This document shows positions 26,677 through 37,264 of a DNA stretch of 64,000 nucleotides, piece by piece. A program made the translations under genes and the position numbers. This DNA is from Thermogymnomonas acidicola JCM 13583 (GTDB lineage: Archaea > Thermoplasmatota > Thermoplasmata > Thermoplasmatales > Thermoplasmataceae). Location: the NCBI RefSeq assembly GCF_001316105.1, contig NZ_BBCP01000004.1, forward strand, positions 62,001 through 126,000, written 5' to 3'. Numbering within the stretch: the stretch's first letter is position 1; every line of letters begins with the position of its first letter. Under the pieces are notes generated by a model that worked only from the letters and a program-made list of their open reading frames with translations, was not told the origin of the DNA and searched no databases.

Positions 26677-28139
26677 CCCTCTCCTCCTCCACCAGCTTCC
26701 TTATGGACCTCTGGTCGGAGTAGAGCGCCCTTGCACCCATGTTCTTGATCTTCAGCGCCGCATAGGCGCTCTGGAGGCCAGTGCTGCAGTATACCACGTA
26801 AGTCTTGTTTGTTCCGTTCTTCCTCACGAAGTCCTCAACGTCGCGCACATCCACGTTCAGGGCCCCCGGGACATGCCACCTCTCGTATTCCTCCTTCCTC
26901 CTGAGGTCAATGATCACCGAGCCCACCATGCTCTCCTTCCTCCTCACGCTCTCCACCGAGTTCCTCTCCGTGAACTCGTGCACCTGGGAGAACCTGATCC
27001 TGGTGGCACCCTCAAGCAGGTGGGATACGTCCCCCCCGAACGTGGCTTCCTCCCTATCCACTGCCTCGGCGTCCACCGCAGTGCTGGGCCTGTCAGAGAA
27101 TATGCTGCAGAACTCGCCCGGGTTGTAGTCGGGGAACGTGCCTATATACCTGGCCAGGGCCACTATCTGTTCCTTGTCCATCCCTATCAGTGGCCTGAAC
27201 ACTGGAAGGCCTATGCCGTGCTCTGCTGCCAGCAGGTTCTCTGCTGTCTGCGATGAGACCTGCCCAAGCGATTCGCCCGTCACTATGCCCGCATAGCCGT
27301 TCTCAGGAGAGAGGCGCTCTGCCATTCTGTAGAGTAACCTCTTGAACGTGACATGTGAGTTCCTGAACCTGGTGTGGTCAGTGAGTGCCTCCACCAGCTT
27401 CGAGCCGTCCACGATGAATATGGTGCCATCGTACCCGAAGGACCAGTTGTCAACGAGCCTTGACACCACGTTCAGGAATGCTGTTGTGTCCACAGGGTGC
27501 GCCAGCGAGCAGAATAGAATGTCCACTGGCTCCCGCGCTTCATCATCATCCAGGCAGCCACGGGAGAGTCTATGCCCCCCCCTGAGACAAGTGCAACAAG
27601 CCTCCCCCCCTGTGAACCCAGCGGCAGGCCACCTGGCCCCCCCTCTATCTCCTGCCCGTAGAAGAAGGCCAAGTTGTCCCTCACCTCCACCTTCACCTCC
27701 ACCTGTGGCCTCTCCAGGTCCACACCCCCCCTGGCGAACGGCAGCAGGGCCGCCCCCCCCACCTGCACCGACACGTCCATGGAGGTGAAGGGGGGGTGGT
27801 TTCCCATGCGCCTTGAGCGCACTGCGAAGTACTTGTCCTTCACTGCTTCTGAGAAAACAAGTGTGGCTGCAGAGACTATCTCGTCCAGGGACTGGAACCT
27901 CATCCTCAGTGCGAAGGAGAAGGACTTCACGCCGAACACCCTGCGGAGAGCCTTCGCCACGGCCCTGGCATCCACGTAGCCCTCGACGTAGACCCTTCCG
28001 TAGCCCCCCCTCCTCACCGTTGCAGGTTCCCCCCCTCCTTCAGCAGGGAATAGGTTATGTTTTCCATCAGTTTCTTCTCCATGCTGTTCCTGGCCCTGGT
28101 TCCCTTCAGACCTATCTCGGAGTACCTGACTATCACCAC
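26657..28139 (-). CDS. thiI: ThiI: tRNA 4-thiouridine synthetase with C-terminal rhodanese domain
   Basis: ThiI activates U8 of tRNA for sulfur insertion. The order is an N-terminal ferredoxin-like part (VVIVRYSEIGLKGTRAR), THUMP, the PP-loop LVALVSGGGIDSPVAAWMM (one false Gly), the Cys region EFCSIFSDRPST and a C-terminal rhodanese domain (VIIDLRRKEEYERWHVPGA then active-site YCSTGLQSAYAAL). Breaks: a missing base near 28014-28020, and shifts near 27520-27535. GTG at 28139 is the family-like start; ATG at 28205 would add 22 residues. Rhodanese-tailed ThiI is known from enterobacteria and Thermoplasma, supporting the lineage. Confidence 0.92.
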
Positions 28140-28294
28140 CGGCTCAAGCCTGCCGTGACCCGTGGGAGTCAGACCCGCACCCCCCCCAGAGAAGATGCGT
28201 CCCATGGTGTAAACGTATCTCCGGTGTTCACAGCACGATCCATCTGTGCCTGAGGTATCAGCAATACCTTTATCCGTTTAACGCATGTATCCAT

Positions 28295-28654
28295 ATGTAC
28301 AGGATCCGGTGCAACAGATGCGAGGGCACCGGCTACGTGGAAGATGACGGGAGAAAGGAAATCTGCCCCCCCGTATGCTTGGGAATAGGGTCTGTGGAGG
28401 ACACGGACGAGGAGGGCAGGAGGGCCTCCATCCTGAGATCGAAGAGGTTCTACCACGCACTGTTCGCACTGGTCGTTGCGTTTGTCATTTACTACGTGAT
28501 ATTCCTCTACTATTACTTCACCTACCACCCGGGCACAATAATAACCGTCATAGTGCTCCTGGTTGGCCACCTCTCCATGATCCTGGTATTCTTCGCCTAC
28601 ATCTTCCTCCTGATCTTCAGGGAGAGGGCCACAGAGGGTGCGGTCAGGAGATGA
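28295..28654 (+). CDS. DnaJ-type zinc finger plus two membrane helices, unknown
   Basis: The first 30 residues hold two CxxC pairs, [14 protein letters not shown] and [10 protein letters not shown], the latter a CPVC whose extra Pro comes from a C7 tract. This matches one DnaJ-like cysteine-rich zinc repeat. A charged linker (about residues 34-50) leads to two hydrophobic helices (about 54-74 and 81-104) and a basic tail. I do not recognise a family. It is intact, with a likely leaderless TATA near 28268. It could be a membrane-tethered zinc protein with a chaperone- or redox-type partner. Confidence 0.7.
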   Translation: MYRIRCNRCEGTGYVEDDGRKEICPPVCLGIGSVEDTDEEGRRASILRSKRFYHALFALVVAFVIYYVIFLYYYFTYHPGTIITVIVLLVGHLSMILVFFAYIFLLIFRERATEGAVRR

Positions 28655-29295
28655 GTGAGCCTAGGAATATTGGCGTCTCCTTCACGATCCATTTCCTGGC
28701 CCTTGCCTCGCGAAGCTTTTCCGTAACATGGGACCAGTTGAGCAAGGAATCCGTCTCGTACATCACCACGAATTCCTGGTCCCCTATGCCGAAGGAGTAT
28801 GTGGTGTAGGACCTTATGTCCTTGTTCTCCGGGTGCTGCACGGCCATGCGTATATGCTCCTGGAGTATCTCCTTCCTCTCCTCGAAGCCTATGAGATACC
28901 AGTCAGGTGTCTTGCTCATGGGGGTATGCGATGAAGTACTTCTTGGGCTCCCTTGTCAGGGTGTCCTCTGGCTTCGCCCCCCCGTCCCTGAGGTACGGGG
29001 AGCCTTCGTATATGGACATCATGCTGTACGAGGCCCTGATCAGGCCAGCGCCCCCCCTGCCCAGTGCAGCTGCCTTGACCTCGGCAAAAGATTCGGGCCT
29101 CCTGGAGGAGAACCACAGGATGATGTCCGCATCCCACCTTAGGGACGAGTAGAAGTGCAGGTTTATCAGGTCTTCAGGATACCCCCCCTCCCTCTCAAGT
29201 ATCCTGGCCCTGGCCCCTTCCATATCTGCCGGCCTTGACCAGGCCTCATCTGTCCAGGAGAGGCACAGGACTGATATGTAGATCTCACCGCCCAA
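28644..29295 (-). CDS. HemQ / chlorite dismutase-family protein
   Basis: The C-terminal half with [40 protein letters not shown] and [15 protein letters not shown] is typical of the Cld/HemQ family; N-terminal half begins [14 protein letters not shown] and has [22 protein letters not shown]5 for C4 near 28919-28924 separates them ([10 protein letters not shown]). HemQ decarboxylates coproheme to protoheme; other members dismutate chlorite. Distal-site residue type cannot be judged safely here. TTG at 29295 is the likely start. It overlaps the zinc-finger gene by 11 bases, convergently. Confidence 0.87.
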
Positions 29296-29417
29296 GCCTA
29301 TCGTCCCTAGATCGCATCCTCTTACAAATCAGTTTCCAGCCCTGCAGTGTGCTGAGTGACATGCATGAGCGTGATAAACAATCGCATACAGACGCAGATA
29401 TTTTCTGAATAGAAAAA

Positions 29418-29425
29418 TTATATAC
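29418..29425 (+). promoter_or_regulatory. TATA box of the homogentisate operon
   Basis: TTATATAC in an AT-rich stretch lies about 25 bases before the HPPD start codon at 29446, predicting a leaderless transcript running on through the following genes. Confidence 0.55.
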
Positions 29426-29445
29426 CCAGTAAGCAATATTAAAAT

Positions 29446-30563
29446 ATGGAAGAGGAGAACCTTTTCAACACCGTGAAGTCCGTTGAATTCTATGTTGGCT
29501 CCGCAAAGCACTGGGCCTACTTTCACCAGATGGCCATGGGGGGGTTCCGCCCTGTGGCTACGCCGGCCCCCCCGAGACAGGGGGGGTCAGGGACAGGGTC
29601 TCATACATCCTCGAGCAGAACGGCATAAGGCTCATATTCACGAGCTTCCTCGATCCCAGGTCGCCCATAGGGGGGGAGCACGTGAGGCTCCACGGGGATG
29701 GGATAAAGGACATAACCATGGACGTTCCTGACCTCGATGAGACCATAAATGGCCTCAACAGGAGGGGGGGAGTTGTGAAGGTCAGGAACCTCAGCACACT
29801 CAGGACCGACTGGGGGGGGAAGCTCAGGACCGGGGGGGAGGTGCCAACCTACGGTGAGACGGTGCACACACTCCTCGACCTCTCAGATTATGACCACAAC
29901 CTGCCCCCTGGCTATCAGGAGCTGGACGCCAGTGCTGAGCCAACCGGCCTCCTGAAGTTCGACCACATAGTGGGAAACGTTGAGGAGGGAAAGATGGACC
30001 CCCCCTGGGTGAACTACTACATAAAGGGAATGGGCTTCAACCAGTTGATAAGCTTCGATGACAAGCAGATAAGCACCGAGTACTCCGCGCTCAGGTCAAA
30101 GGTGGTTGAATACGGTGGCAGGAGGATCATTTTCCCGATAAACGAGCCTGCCCTGGGCCTGAAGAAGTCGCAGATCCAGGAGTACCTGGACTATTACAAT
30201 TCGCCCGGTGTGCAGCACATAGCACTCCTCACGGACAACATAGTGAAGACTGTGAGCGAGCTGAAGAGGAGGGGGGGCGTGGAGTTCCTCTATACACCCG
30301 ACAGCTACTACGATGACCTGGAGGAGCGCGTGGGCCACATAGGTGAGGACATAGAGAAGCTCAGGGAACTCAGGATCCTGGTGGACAGGGACGAGCACGG
30401 GTACCTGCTCCAGATATTCACCAAGCCCATAGGTGACAGGCCCACCTTCTTCTATGAGATAATACAGAGGAAGGGTGCACAGTCCTTCGGGGGGGCAGGA
30501 AACTTCAAGGCCCTGTTCAAGTCCATCGAGGAGGAGCAGAGGAAGAGGGGGGGAAACCTCTGA
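29446..30563 (+). CDS. hppD: 4-hydroxyphenylpyruvate dioxygenase
   Basis: This non-haem Fe(II) enzyme turns 4-hydroxyphenylpyruvate into homogentisate. The N-terminal domain reads SVEFYVGSAKHWAYFHQMAM; tracts at 29537-29590 then disturb the frame. Family motifs follow: GIKDITMDVPDLDE, PTGLLKFDHIVGNVEEGKM (first Fe-ligand His region), SPGVQHIALLTDNI (second His), and the C-terminal TFFYEIIQRKGAQSFGG then AGNFKALFKSIEEEQRKRG with the Glu ligand. One Gly in SFGGAGN and one in the final RGGNL are false. It overlaps FAH as ATGA. Confidence 0.95.
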
Positions 30564-31481
30564 TGAGGGTCGGAAGGGTCAGGTCAGACGACGGTGTCCA
30601 CGCCGTCGTCTTCCGGGAAAACTCTGCTGTGCCGATATCTTCAGTGATGGACGTGGAGGAGGGAGAGCTCCAGGGTTACCTTGTGCAGTTCGTGATGAGG
30701 AACAGGGAGAGGATAGAGAAGGCAGTTCAGGAAGAGGGGGGGCAGGGCATAGACTACCAGAGCATACTGAGCCCGATTCCCAGGATACCGTCCATAAGGG
30801 ACTTCTACACGTTCGAGGAGCACGTCAGGAAGGGGGGGCGTGCCAGAAGGGGGGGCCTGGACATGGCACCGGAGTGGTACGAGATACCTGCCTTCTACTA
30901 CTCCGGCACCTCCAACATATACCCGAGTGGTTCCGCTGTGAAGTACCCGAGCTACAGCCAGGAACTGGACTACGAGATGGAGGTCGGCATAGTCATAGGG
31001 AGGGAGGGCAGGGACATACAGAAGGGAGAGGCCATGGACTACGTGCTCGGCATGGTCCTGATGAACGACTGGAGCGCCCGGGACGTGCAGAGGAAGGAGA
31101 TGGCCATAGGCCTGGGCCCGGCCAAGTCCAAGGACTTCGCCACTTCAATAGGGCCATACATAGTCACAATGGACGAGATCGTGCCCAGGCAGGCGGAGAG
31201 CGCCAAGTTCGACATCACCGTCAAGGCGTACGTGAACTCCACCAAGTATTCGGAGGGGAACCTGAAGGACATGTACTGGAGCTTTGCGGACATGATCGCA
31301 TGGGCCTCGAGGGACACAACACTCAGGCCCGGGGGGGACATCCTCATGAGCGGCACCGTGGCCACCGGGGGGGTGCATTCTCGAGCTCGGCCCGGAGAAG
31401 TACGGATGGATAAGGAGGGGGGGCGACCACGTGAGGATAGAGAGCGACCTACTCGGCACCCTGGAGAATGTGGTGAGGTGA
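30563..31481 (+). CDS. Fumarylacetoacetate hydrolase family protein
   Basis: FAH splits fumarylacetoacetate into fumarate and acetoacetate. The core PAFYYSGTSNIYPSG, YEMEVGIVIGREGRD, VLGMVLMNDWSARDVQ and KSKDFATSIGPYIV with metal-binding acidic residues is intact; RKGGRARRGG carries false Gly residues. G tracts at 31331-31370 distort the end, which should be DILMSGTVATGC and a tail stopping at TGA 31479-31481. Placement between HPPD and HGD supports a role in tyrosine breakdown. Confidence 0.9.
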
Positions 31482-31485
31482 TCTC

Positions 31486-32641
31486 ATGTTCTACGTGAAG
31501 GAGGGAATAATGCCAGAGAGCAGGCACACATACACCGACAGGAACAACCTGCTCAGGGAGGAGCTGTTCGGCGAGGAGAGCTTCGATGGCCCGTACTCGC
31601 TGCTCTACCATCTGAACGAGCCCACGGACATAGTGTCTGTCAGTTACGAGAGGAGGAGCGTGAATGTGCTAGAAGATGGCTTCAGGCACAGGCACCTCAG
31701 GGCATCAGGCATACCGGTAAAGCAGGACTTCCAGAGCTCGATGACACCCCCTCATGCTGAACGAGGACATAGAGATAGGGGGGGTGGCGCACTTCAGCGG
31801 CTCCACGGAGGTGTTCAGGAGGAGCGCACTGATGGACGAGCTCTTCTTCGTGCACTCCGGCACTGGCACCCTCCAATCTGTATTCGGCGACCTCAGGTAC
31901 TCTGCAGGCGATTACCTCTACGTCCCGAAGGGCACCACTTACAGGTTCCAGCCACAGGGTGAGAACAGGTTCTTCTACGTCAGGGCCGCATCGAGGATAG
32001 CGTCCCACCCCCCCGGTACCTGAACGCTTACGGGCAGCTGAAGGAAGGGACGCCCTACTACGAGAGGGACATCAGGGTACCGGAGCTCAGGGAGGCCAGC
32101 AAGGAGAGGGGCCAGTTCAAGGTCATGGTCGAATACTCTGACGGCTACGTGATAGAAACCAGGGACAGGCACCCGTTCGATGTGGTTGGCTGGGACGGCC
32201 ACCTCTACCCCCCTTCGCCATAAATGTGGACAGGATGGCGCCCATAGTCGGCAAGCTGCACCAGCCCCCCCTCCTGTGCACGAGACATTCAGCGGGAAGG
32301 GCTTCATGGTCGGCACATTCCTGCCCAGGAAGTTCGACTTCCACCCCCCCCAGGGCCATACCCATATCCTACTACCACAGCAACATCGATACCGACGAGG
32401 TGCTCTTCTATTCATCGGGCAACTTCATGAGCAGGCGTGGCATAGAGGCAGAATCGATCACCGTGCACGTCAGGGGCCTCATACACGGACCGCAGCCCGG
32501 TGCAGTTGAGGCAGCCATAGGCAAGGAGGCACAGACGAGGTTGCAGTGATGGTTGAAGCGTACAGGCCTCTCAGATTCACGGAGCAATCCGCACAAATAG
32601 AGGATAAGGATTACATGGGGGGGTCATGGCACAGGAGATAA
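31486..32641 (+). CDS. hmgA: Homogentisate 1,2-dioxygenase
   Basis: The N-terminus PESRHTYTDRNNLLREELFG and SLLYHLNEPTDI match HGD; the middle shows ALMDELFFVHSGTGTL and GDYLYVPKGTTYRF, and the signature RHPFDVVGWDG marks the active domain. Repairable shifts lie near 31747, 32008, 32210, 32270, 32345 and 32535. The repaired tail VAVMVEAYRPLRFTE ends at TAA 32639-32641, overlapping the next gene by 16 bases. It opens the homogentisate ring to maleylacetoacetate. Confidence 0.92.
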
Positions 32642-33684
32642 CGGAGTTCTCGTACCCCCTCATAAAGAAGGTCTTGAGCGGAGAGGGCAGCCTCGGGAAA
32701 ATCCCGCAGATACTGAAGGAAGAGGGGGGGTGCAGGAGACTGCTCGTTGTTTCCTCGAACTCCGTGTGGAGGAGCCACTTCTATTCAGAGCTGCTTGACA
32801 GCCTGGACATCAGCATAGAGGAGTTCCATGAGGTGACGCAGCACTCACCTGTGGAGGAGATAGAGCACGGGGGGGTGGAGATGCTAAGGAACAGGAACTG
32901 CGACTGCATCCTCTCCATAGGAGGGGGGGGAAGCGTCCAGGATTCATCGAAGCTCATGAGGAAGTTCTACGAAACCGGGATAAAGCATGTTGCAGTGCCC
33001 ACAACACTCTCAGCAGCAGAGTTCTCACCCTCCGCCGGCTATTCACTGGGTGGAGAAAAGATGGGCATGAGGGACCCTGAGATGGTTCCGGGCTACGTCA
33101 TCCTGGACCCCCCCAGGGCCACCCTTGAGACGCCTGACTGGCTCTGGTTGTCCACGGGGGGGATAAGGGCCCTCGACCATGCAGTGGAGACACTTGTGGA
33201 CAGCGGCAACACGGAGATATCAGAGACGTTCGCACTCATGGCTATAGAGAAGCTCTTCACAAACCTGGGCTCCAGGGACACCAGGGCGAGGTTGCAGTGC
33301 CAGATAGCCTCATGGTACTCATACTTCCAGGCCTCCGACATTTCCCTTGGCACTGGCCACAGGATAGGGCGTGCCATTGGGGGGGCGAAGTGGGATATAC
33401 CGCACGGCATGACAAGCTGCATAACCCTGCCTGTGATGGCAAGGTACTACTCGCTCAGGCACACCGCCCAGATGGCCAAGGTGGCCAGGGCAATAGGGTT
33501 CAGGGGGGGATCCGATGAGGAGATGCTGGCCTCCAAGGCAGCGGAGGCCATATCCATACTGATCGAGAAGTTCGGCCTGAGGCACAGGCTCTCTGACTTC
33601 GGCATATCACACGACGACCTCGGCGAGATTGCCGGCAAGGTCGGAGGGAGCGACACACTGAAGCTCCTGGAGGAGATGCTGTGA
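32626..33684 (+). CDS. Iron-containing alcohol dehydrogenase family protein
   Basis: The fold is of the Fe-ADH/dehydroquinate-synthase superfamily: LLVVSSNSVWRS, CILSIGGGGSVQDSSKLM (NAD site, GGGSxxD), VAVPTTLSAAEFSPSAGYS, and metal-ligand helices ALDHAVET and SLGTGHRIGRAIGG then DIPHGMTSCITLPVMARYY. Its ATG overlaps HGD, so it is in the same operon. Related enzymes include maleylacetate reductases and broad alcohol dehydrogenases. With no separate maleylacetoacetate isomerase seen here, a role in handling a ring-opening product is conceivable but unproven. Confidence 0.85.
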   Translation: MAQEITEFSYPLIKKVLSGEGSLGKIPQILKEEGGCRRLLVVSSNSVWRSHFYSELLDSLDISIEEFHEVTQHSPVEEIEHGGVEMLRNRNCDCILSIGGGGSVQDSSKLMRKFYETGIKHVAVPTTLSAAEFSPSAGYSLGGEKMGMRDPEMVPGYVILDPPRATLETPDWLWLSTGGIRALDHAVETLVDSGNTEISETFALMAIEKLFTNLGSRDTRARLQCQIASWYSYFQASDISLGTGHRIGRAIGGAKWDIPHGMTSCITLPVMARYYSLRHTAQMAKVARAIGFRGGSDEEMLASKAAEAISILIEKFGLRHRLSDFGISHDDLGEIAGKVGGSDTLKLLEEML

Positions 33685-33865
33685 ATGCCCACAGAAGTCC
33701 CCGGCGCACACTGCGTGATGGGCAGTGGACGCCTCTGACATGCATGCTGCAGGTTGCAGGGCCTGCACCATGGGCAGTCACTCCCTCTTTGCCTGGTTTC
33801 GGCAAGCGACGTTGTTAATATCTGTGAGTGCTGTAGGGAACCCAACGGGCGATACACTTTAATAC

Positions 33866-35136
33866 ATGCACCTTATTGTTGAGAGCGTGCATATACCAGT
33901 TGAGATCTACATCATCATCGCATCATCGGTCGTTTCATTCATATACTACATGATAAACGGCTTCGCCTCCGTCTTCTACTCAAAGAACAGGGAGTACAGC
34001 ATTTACGGGCCCGGCGATGTCACGGTCGTCATGCCTGTGTACAACGAGGACGTCCAGACCTTCAGGATGGCTGTCAACTCCATCGCCAGGCAGAAACCGG
34101 CCAGGTTCATAGTGGTTGGCGACTCCAGTGATGAGCCGTACAGGACGATAGCAACATCTGCAGGTGCCGAGTTCTACCTGAACATCCCCAGGCAGGGAAA
34201 GAGGAAGGCCCTGGCATACGCGATGAGGATGGTGAAGACACCCCCTTGTCATGTTTGTGGACAGCGACACCATTGTCCCCCGATGGGGGGGCCATTATGA
34301 GCATGGCCTCCAAGGTAGGGCCGAACATAGGTGGTGTTGGAGCGAACATAGGCATAATCAATGACGGGAGGAAGGTCTCATACAGTTCGGAATTTGTTGA
34401 GAGGATGAGGGAGATCATATTCAGGGCGCTGTCAAAGAACGGCAGCACCATGGTCCTGGACGGCCGCTGCTGCCTGTACAGGACTGGCCTGATTTCAGAG
34501 CTCATACTTTCAGAGAAGTTCACCGATCCAAGGGTCCTTGGGAAGAGGAGCGTCATGGGTGACGACAGGCAGATGACCAGTTACATCATCTCGAAGGGCT
34601 ACAGGGCCATCAAGGACTTTGATGTGAAGGTCCTCACGAAGTCCCAGGAGAGTTTCAGGAAGTTCTTCAGGCAGCAGGTGAGGTGGGCCAGGGTAGGCTG
34701 GTACTACTACTTCAAGGAACTGTTAAACGGCACCGCGAGGAAAGCAGGCGCGCTCTACACCTTCGAGCAGACTTATGCCTACACTCTCCCTATCCTCCTG
34801 ATCGTGCTGGGCCTCATGCGCTTCTACGATGTCATTTACTGGCACCTTGCAGTCCACCACTTCGAGTTCTACCACCACTTCCATCCAGAGCACCTGTTAA
34901 CAGCAATGATCGCCTTCAACACCAGGTTCAAGGACGTTTTCATCACGAGGGCCATGACCAGCATCCTGGACTTCTTCGGCCTGTCCATATTCGCAATATC
35001 GCTCAACGCCAAGATGGGCAAGGAGAGGCTCAGGGTGTGGGGGGGATACGGTGCAATCGCCCTGCTGCTGATGTTCATAACCACGGTGTACGGGCTGTTC
35101 ACCTTCTGGAAGCAGGGACGCTGGCTGACAAGGTGA
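33866..35136 (+). CDS. Processive family 2 glycosyltransferase, hyaluronan/cellulose-synthase-like
   Basis: A TM helix at the N-terminus (IYIIIASSVVSFIYYMING) precedes a GT2 catalytic domain: VTVVMPVYNED, VVGDSSDEPYR, then VDSDT, the acidic GDDRQMTSYI and the product-binding RQQVRWAR. Three or four membrane helices follow (ILLIVLGLMRFYDVIYW, FGLSIFAISLN, AIALLLMFITTVYGLF). A C5-related shift near 34243-34280 splits the DSDT region. This plan fits polymerising glycosyltransferases at the membrane. The product is unknown. Confidence 0.88.
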
Positions 35137-35203
35137 GCGCCCAATCGCCTGTTGAGTCAAAATGTTATTATCTAACCTTGCCAATCATATATGTTGAACA
35201 TAC

Positions 35204-36300
35204 ATGTCCGTCGAGTTTTTTGATGACGACGACAGATCGGTGCTTGTGACGGATGAGGAGCTCAGGCAGATAATAGAGAAGCTGAGGGTCAAGATCAAGG
35301 TCTTCGGGGGGGCCGGGGGTGCAGGCTCCAACACGGTTGACAGGCTCTTCAACGACAACCTGACTGGGGTCGAGCTCATAGCTGCCAACACAGACGCCAG
35401 GCACCTTCTGAGGAAGAAGGCGCACCACAAGATCATACTGGGAAAGAACCTCACTAGGGGGCCTTGGCTCCGGTGCCAACCCGCAGATCGGCGAGCAGGC
35501 GGCAAGGGAAGCGGATGCGGAGATAATGAAATACATATCGGGCGCAGACATAGTCTTCGTAGCTGCTGGCCTCGGGGGCGGCACGGGCACCGGGAGTGCC
35601 CCCCCATACATAGCTTCGAGGGCAAGGGAGGCCGGGGGGGCGCTCGCCATATCTGTGGTCACACTGCCGTTCTCCTCTGAGGGCGCTGTGAGGATGAACA
35701 ATGCCAAGTGGGGGGGCCTCACAAAGCTGCTCTCCGCCTCAGACTGCGTCCTCGTGATCCCTAACGACAGCCTGGCCAGCGTATCCCCCCGACACTGAAC
35801 TTGACAAGGCCTTCAGGTTCGTGGATGAGGTGATAGAGAGGACGATAAAGGGCATATCGGAGCTCGTGACCAAGCCGGGGGGGGTCATAAACCTGGACTT
35901 CAACGACCTCAAAACTGTTGTCAGGGACAGCGGCCTGGCAATGGTGGGCATCGGCCAGGCAACCGGAGAGCCGGGTGACAGGATCAGGCAGGCCATAGAG
36001 GCCGCGTTCAACTTCCCATACCTCAAGGTGGACATGAAGACCGCAACCGGCGTCATAATAAATGTCACCGGTGGGCTCGACATGATACTAGAGGAGGTCA
36101 ACGCGACGGCAGAGGAGGTCAGGAAGAAGGTCGGCAAGGGAACAAGGATAATCCTGGGGGGGGCCACCCTTGACAAGGAGATGAACGGAAAGATCCAGGT
36201 GCTCATAGTCGCCACAGGGGGGGTCACATCGCCACTGCTTGCGGAGATGAACATAACACCCAACAGCAAGGGGGGGCCAGGCCTGGATTTCATAAACTGA
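35204..36300 (+). CDS. ftsZ: Cell-division GTPase FtsZ
   Basis: The tubulin-fold GTPase of the division ring. The N-terminal KIKVFGGAGGAGSNTVDRLF has one false Gly, followed by VELIAANTDARHL, GLGGGTGTGSAP (tubulin signature), DCVLVIPNDS, and the T7 region ending DFNDLKTVVRDSGLAMVGIG. G5 for G4 near 35456 and C6 for C5 near 35785-35790 cause frameshifts; G7 tracts elsewhere add Gly in frame (TKPGG, AKWGG). A TATA-like CATATATG lies about 20 bases upstream. The stop is at 36300, after a C-terminal part rich in Lys and Gly. Confidence 0.95.
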
Positions 36301-36394
36301 CCCGTTGCATTATTGTGGCAGCAAAGGTCAAAAAATGTTTTTAAAGCAGTCTAGGATTAGGCAGAGGTTATGAGTCTGGCCAGAGGCCGGGTGG

Positions 36395-37264
36395 ATGGTA
36401 AAATTGGCAGACAATTCTCAGGTTTATGAATACAGCGTTGAGGATCTGAAGAGGGTGGCCACCAGGATAAGGAGGCACATAATCGAGATGGTCTATTCCG
36501 CAAAGAGCGGCCATCCCGGCGGTTCCCTAAGCATAACCGACGTGCTCACAGTCCTCTACTTCAGGGAGATGCGCATAGACCCGCAGAACCCGGATGACCC
36601 AAGGAGGGACAGGCTCATCATGAGCAAGGGCCACGCGTCACCTGCCCTTTATGCCACCCTGGCTGTCAGGGGCTTCTTCCCCCCCGAGGAACTGCTGACA
36701 GGCTTCAGGAAGCTCAACTCCAAGCTGGAGGGGCATGTGCACAGGGGGGGCGTACCGGGCGTGGAGGCGTCCACGGGCTCCCTGGGGGGGCAGGGCCTTG
36801 GCATAGGCATAGGCATGGGCCTGGCAGCAAGGCTGAACAACCTCGATTACCACGTTTACGTGATCCTGGGAGACGGCGAGATCCAGGAGGGGGGGAACGT
36901 ATGGGAGTCCCTCATGGCAGGGTTCAAGTACAGGGTATCCAACGTCACTGCAATACTGGACAGGAACGGGGTCCAGCTGGACGGCTTCACGAAGGATGTC
37001 ATGCCGGTGAACGACATAAAGGCCATGGTGGAGGGCTTCGGGTGGAAGGTTCTGGAGATAGACGGCCATAACTACGACCAGATAATCTCGGCAATAGAGT
37101 TCTGCAAGTCATACAGGGACGGGCCGACATTCATCATCGCCAACACTGTGAAGGGCAAGGGCGTGAGCTACATGGAGAACAACCCCAAGTATCACGGTAG
37201 CCCGCCCGCCAACGAGGAGGAGTACAGGAAGGCCCTCTCTGAACTGACCCTGGAGGGAGCATGA
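36395..37264 (+). CDS. Transketolase, N-terminal subunit
   Basis: Split transketolases are common in archaea. The thiamine-diphosphate half shows SAKSGHPGGSLSITDVL, DRLIMSKGHASPALYA, GVEASTGSLGG with QGLGIGIGMG, and the Mg-binding VILGDGEIQEGG with NVWESLMAGF and ILDRNGVQLDG. Three Gly residues (RGGV, LGGQ, EGGN) are false additions from G7 tracts; the frame survives. A TATA-like TTTTTAAAG lies at 36338-36346. The stop TGA overlaps the ATG of the C-terminal subunit. Confidence 0.94.
   Translation: MVKLADNSQVYEYSVEDLKRVATRIRRHIIEMVYSAKSGHPGGSLSITDVLTVLYFREMRIDPQNPDDPRRDRLIMSKGHASPALYATLAVRGFFPPEELLTGFRKLNSKLEGHVHRGGVPGVEASTGSLGGQGLGIGIGMGLAARLNNLDYHVYVILGDGEIQEGGNVWESLMAGFKYRVSNVTAILDRNGVQLDGFTKDVMPVNDIKAMVEGFGWKVLEIDGHNYDQIISAIEFCKSYRDGPTFIIANTVKGKGVSYMENNPKYHGSPPANEEEYRKALSELTLEGA

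Noticed and set aside
30475-31413. Arg/Gly-rich plus-strand frame across FAH
   Set aside because: It is the alternate phase of the FAH gene; its composition (Gly, Arg, His runs) is typical of out-of-frame GC-rich coding DNA.
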